6,888 nt of DNA from an uncultured Clostridia bacterium (GTDB lineage: Bacteria > Bacillota > Clostridia > Oscillospirales > Ruminococcaceae), in NCBI GenBank assembly GCA_945835425.1, contig CAMAJC010000101.1, positions 1 through 6,888 on the forward strand, read 5' to 3'. The position numbers and the translations under genes were made by a program. The notes under the pieces were generated by a model, which was not told the origin of the DNA, did not search any database, and worked only from the letters and a program-made list of their open reading frames with translations. Positions 5,431 to 6,888 of this stretch are shown here, one piece after another. The first letter of the stretch is position 1; every line of letters starts with the position of its first letter.

Positions 5431-6765
5431 TTACCCGACCGTGATCTTTTCCAGCGGAAGTCTGGAAATCTTTGGCTGTCTGCCGGATACGGCCGCGAAG
5501 ATCAGCGTCAGTCCGCCGACCCGGCCGAAAAACATCAGCCCGATCAAAATCAGCCGGGAAACGGTCCCGAGGGTCGGCGTAATCCCGAGGGTCAGGCCGA
5601 CGGTGCCGATGGCGGAAGCCGTCTCAAACAGGCAGGTGACCATCGGCAGGTCCTCGATGATGCTGATGACGACCGCGCCGGAAAGAAACAGGGTGATGTA
5701 CATGAGAAAGATGGTCGCCGCGTTTTTGACCACATCGTCCCCGATCCGCCGTCCGAAGAAATGGGCGTGCTCCTTCCGGCAGAAGACGGATTTTGCCGCC
5801 GAGAAAAGGACGGCGACGGTTGTGGTCTTCATGCCGCCAGCCGTGGAGCCGGGCGAACCGCCGACCAGCATCAGGGTGATGATGATAAACTGGCTGGCTT
5901 CGCTCATTTTTGTCAGGTCGGCGGTGTTAAAGCCTGCCGTTCTGGGGGTGACCGACTGGAACAGGGCCTGCAGGATACGTTCCCGGAGCGGAAGACCCGC
6001 AAACTCAAAAAAGTAAAAGTAAACCGCCGGAATCAGCAGCAGAAAAAGGGTGCAGGAGAGAATGACCTTGCTCTGCATCCGGTATTTGTGCAGATGCCAC
6101 CTGTTGGTGCGGATATCGTCCCAGGTGAGAAAGCCGATACCGCCGATGATGATCAGCAGCATGACGGTGACGTTTATTTTGATATCGCCGGAGTAGCTGG
6201 TGAGGGAGGAATAGGCTTCCCGCGTCCCCAGCAGGTCAAAACCGGCGTTGCAGAAGGCGGAAACCGAATGGAACAGGGCCATCCATATGCCCCTGACCCC
6301 GAAATCCCGGCAGAATACCGGCGCCATGATGACTGCGCCCAGCAGTTCGATGACAATAGTCGTCCGGATGATAAAACCGGTCAGCCGGACAACGCCGCCG
6401 ACCTTGGGTGCCGCGATTGCCTCCTGCATGGTGCTGCGCTGCATCAGGGAGATCTTTCTCCCCGAGATGATCGCCAGGGCGACCGCGACCGTGATAACGC
6501 CCATGCCGCCGATCTGAATCAGCAGCATAATGATCAGCTGTCCCAGCCCCGACCAGTAGGTCGCCGTGTCGTGGACGACCAGCCCGGTCACGCAGACAGC
6601 GGAAGTCGATGTAAACAACGCATCCAGAAAGGACGTCCGGACGCCTTCCCGGCTGGATGCCGGCAACATCAGCAGCAGCGCGCCGATGAGGATGACCGCG
6701 GCAAAACCGAGGATGATGATCTGAAAAGAAGTAAGCTTTTTGTTATGGTGGAAATGCTCCTCCAT
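5431..6765 (-). CDS. ktrB: KtrB/TrkH-family potassium uptake channel subunit
   Basis: This 444-residue polytopic membrane protein is the K+-translocating subunit, probably dimeric and gated by the KtrA ring encoded next. It shows the four-fold membrane-pore-membrane repeat of the family. The four filter glycines are present: G61 in VCVTGL, G175 in FCNAGF, G278 in TPRTAGFN and G390 in IGTVGL. The intramembrane gate loop GGSPGSTAGGMKTTT is at 302-316, in the third repeat. Its length is that of Bacillus-type KtrB (about 445), slightly shorter than E. coli TrkH (about 480). The N-terminus is short and charged (EEHFHHNKK) and faces the cytoplasm. The ATG at 6765 has AAAGGAGG 7 bases upstream, so the start is secure. 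As first gene of the operon it lies upstream of ktrA, the small membrane protein and kdpDE. Uptake specificity for K+ is inferred from the filter, and Na+ coupling is known for some relatives. Confidence 0.94.
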   Translation of the reverse strand: MEEHFHHNKKLTSFQIIILGFAAVILIGALLLMLPASSREGVRTSFLDALFTSTSAVCVTGLVVHDTATYWSGLGQLIIMLLIQIGGMGVITVAVALAIISGRKISLMQRSTMQEAIAAPKVGGVVRLTGFIIRTTIVIELLGAVIMAPVFCRDFGVRGIWMALFHSVSAFCNAGFDLLGTREAYSSLTSYSGDIKINVTVMLLIIIGGIGFLTWDDIRTNRWHLHKYRMQSKVILSCTLFLLLIPAVYFYFFEFAGLPLRERILQALFQSVTPRTAGFNTADLTKMSEASQFIIITLMLVGGSPGSTAGGMKTTTVAVLFSAAKSVFCRKEHAHFFGRRIGDDVVKNAATIFLMYITLFLSGAVVISIIEDLPMVTCLFETASAIGTVGLTLGITPTLGTVSRLILIGLMFFGRVGGLTLIFAAVSGRQPKISRLPLEKITVG

Positions 6766-6772
6766 CGCCTGC

Positions 6773-6792
6773 CCTCCTTTATGCTCCTTTAT
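6773..6792 (-). promoter_or_regulatory. Tandem Shine-Dalgarno sequence before ktrB
   Basis: The 9-base unit CTCCTTTAT (plus strand) occurs twice, at 6774-6782 and 6784-6792. On mRNA this reads ATAAAGGAG twice. The proximal copy extends to AAAGGAGG and lies 7 bases from the ktrB ATG. No start codon lies between the copies, so the distal copy does not serve a leader peptide. It may be a ribosome standby site or a simple duplication. Confidence 0.6.
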
Positions 6793-6852
6793 TGTGTCTT
6801 AAGGAAGCTCTGATTTATTTGGCTTTCGGCCTTTCCAGAGAAGTGTCCATGC

Positions 6853-6882
6853 GGTTTTCCCCCACCGAAGGCGGGGGAAACC
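6853..6882. other. GC-rich stem-loop upstream of ktrB
   Basis: GGTTTTCCCCC pairs with GGGGGAAACC with one bulged T, and a short CC/GG extension closes a GAA loop. On the minus strand no T-run follows it. On the plus strand TTTAAT follows, up to the window edge. It may be part of the ktrB leader or the end of a neighbouring unit; its role is open. Between it and the tandem ribosome binding site (6793-6852) I see no convincing promoter or riboswitch. Confidence 0.45.
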
Positions 6883-6888
6883 TTTAAT

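Noticed and set aside
5761..6813. Long plus-strand open frame (350 codons) opposite ktrB
   Set aside because: It is antisense to a clearly recognisable KtrB. The product is low in hydrophobic residues and full of Asp, Gln and Gly repeats typical of antisense shadows, and no good ribosome binding site was seen.

Overview
This window most likely comes from a fairly GC-rich anaerobic Firmicute of the class Clostridia, perhaps the Oscillospirales. That placement is an inference. It rests on strong AGGAG-type ribosome binding sites, a Ktr-type (not Trk-type) potassium channel pair, a KdpD carrying the c-di-AMP-type universal stress motif known from Firmicutes, and a four-cysteine Rrf2 regulator. 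All six protein genes are on the minus strand, so transcription runs from high to low coordinates.

From right to left: 6766-6888 is the leader of a potassium operon, with a GC-rich stem-loop and a tandem Shine-Dalgarno sequence but no promoter I can defend. Next come ktrB/trkH (6765-5431), the K+-conducting membrane subunit, and ktrA/trkA (5385-4741), its cytoplasmic RCK gating subunit. Then comes an unrecognised 168-residue protein (4715-4209): one N-terminal membrane helix followed by what reads as a shortened LysR-type effector-binding domain. A candidate promoter and a perfect dyad lie in the following 104-base gap. They precede kdpD (4104-1480), a sensor histidine kinase, and kdpE (1487-786), its response regulator, which overlaps kdpD by 8 bases. 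A hairpin with a T-run (750-779) ends the block. The structural pump genes kdpFABC are not in the window. The likely logic is therefore a K+-sensing two-component system placed with a Ktr uptake channel, with c-di-AMP as a plausible shared signal through KdpD and KtrA.

From 785 to 1 there is a separate unit: a near-consensus promoter (630-658) with a dyad across its -10 box, and an Rrf2-family regulator (582-145) with a four-cysteine cluster. Immediately beyond its stop codon are two strong hairpin/T-run terminators oriented for the plus strand (105-140 and 59-94) and an 11-bp GC-rich hairpin (10-40). These imply a plus-strand gene or RNA arriving from left of the window, tail to tail with the Rrf2 gene.

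Most of the window is a recognisable potassium homeostasis locus. The best candidate for something undescribed is the small membrane-anchored protein at 4209-4715. Also notable are the divergent N-terminal domain of KdpD and the stack of RNA hairpins at the left edge.
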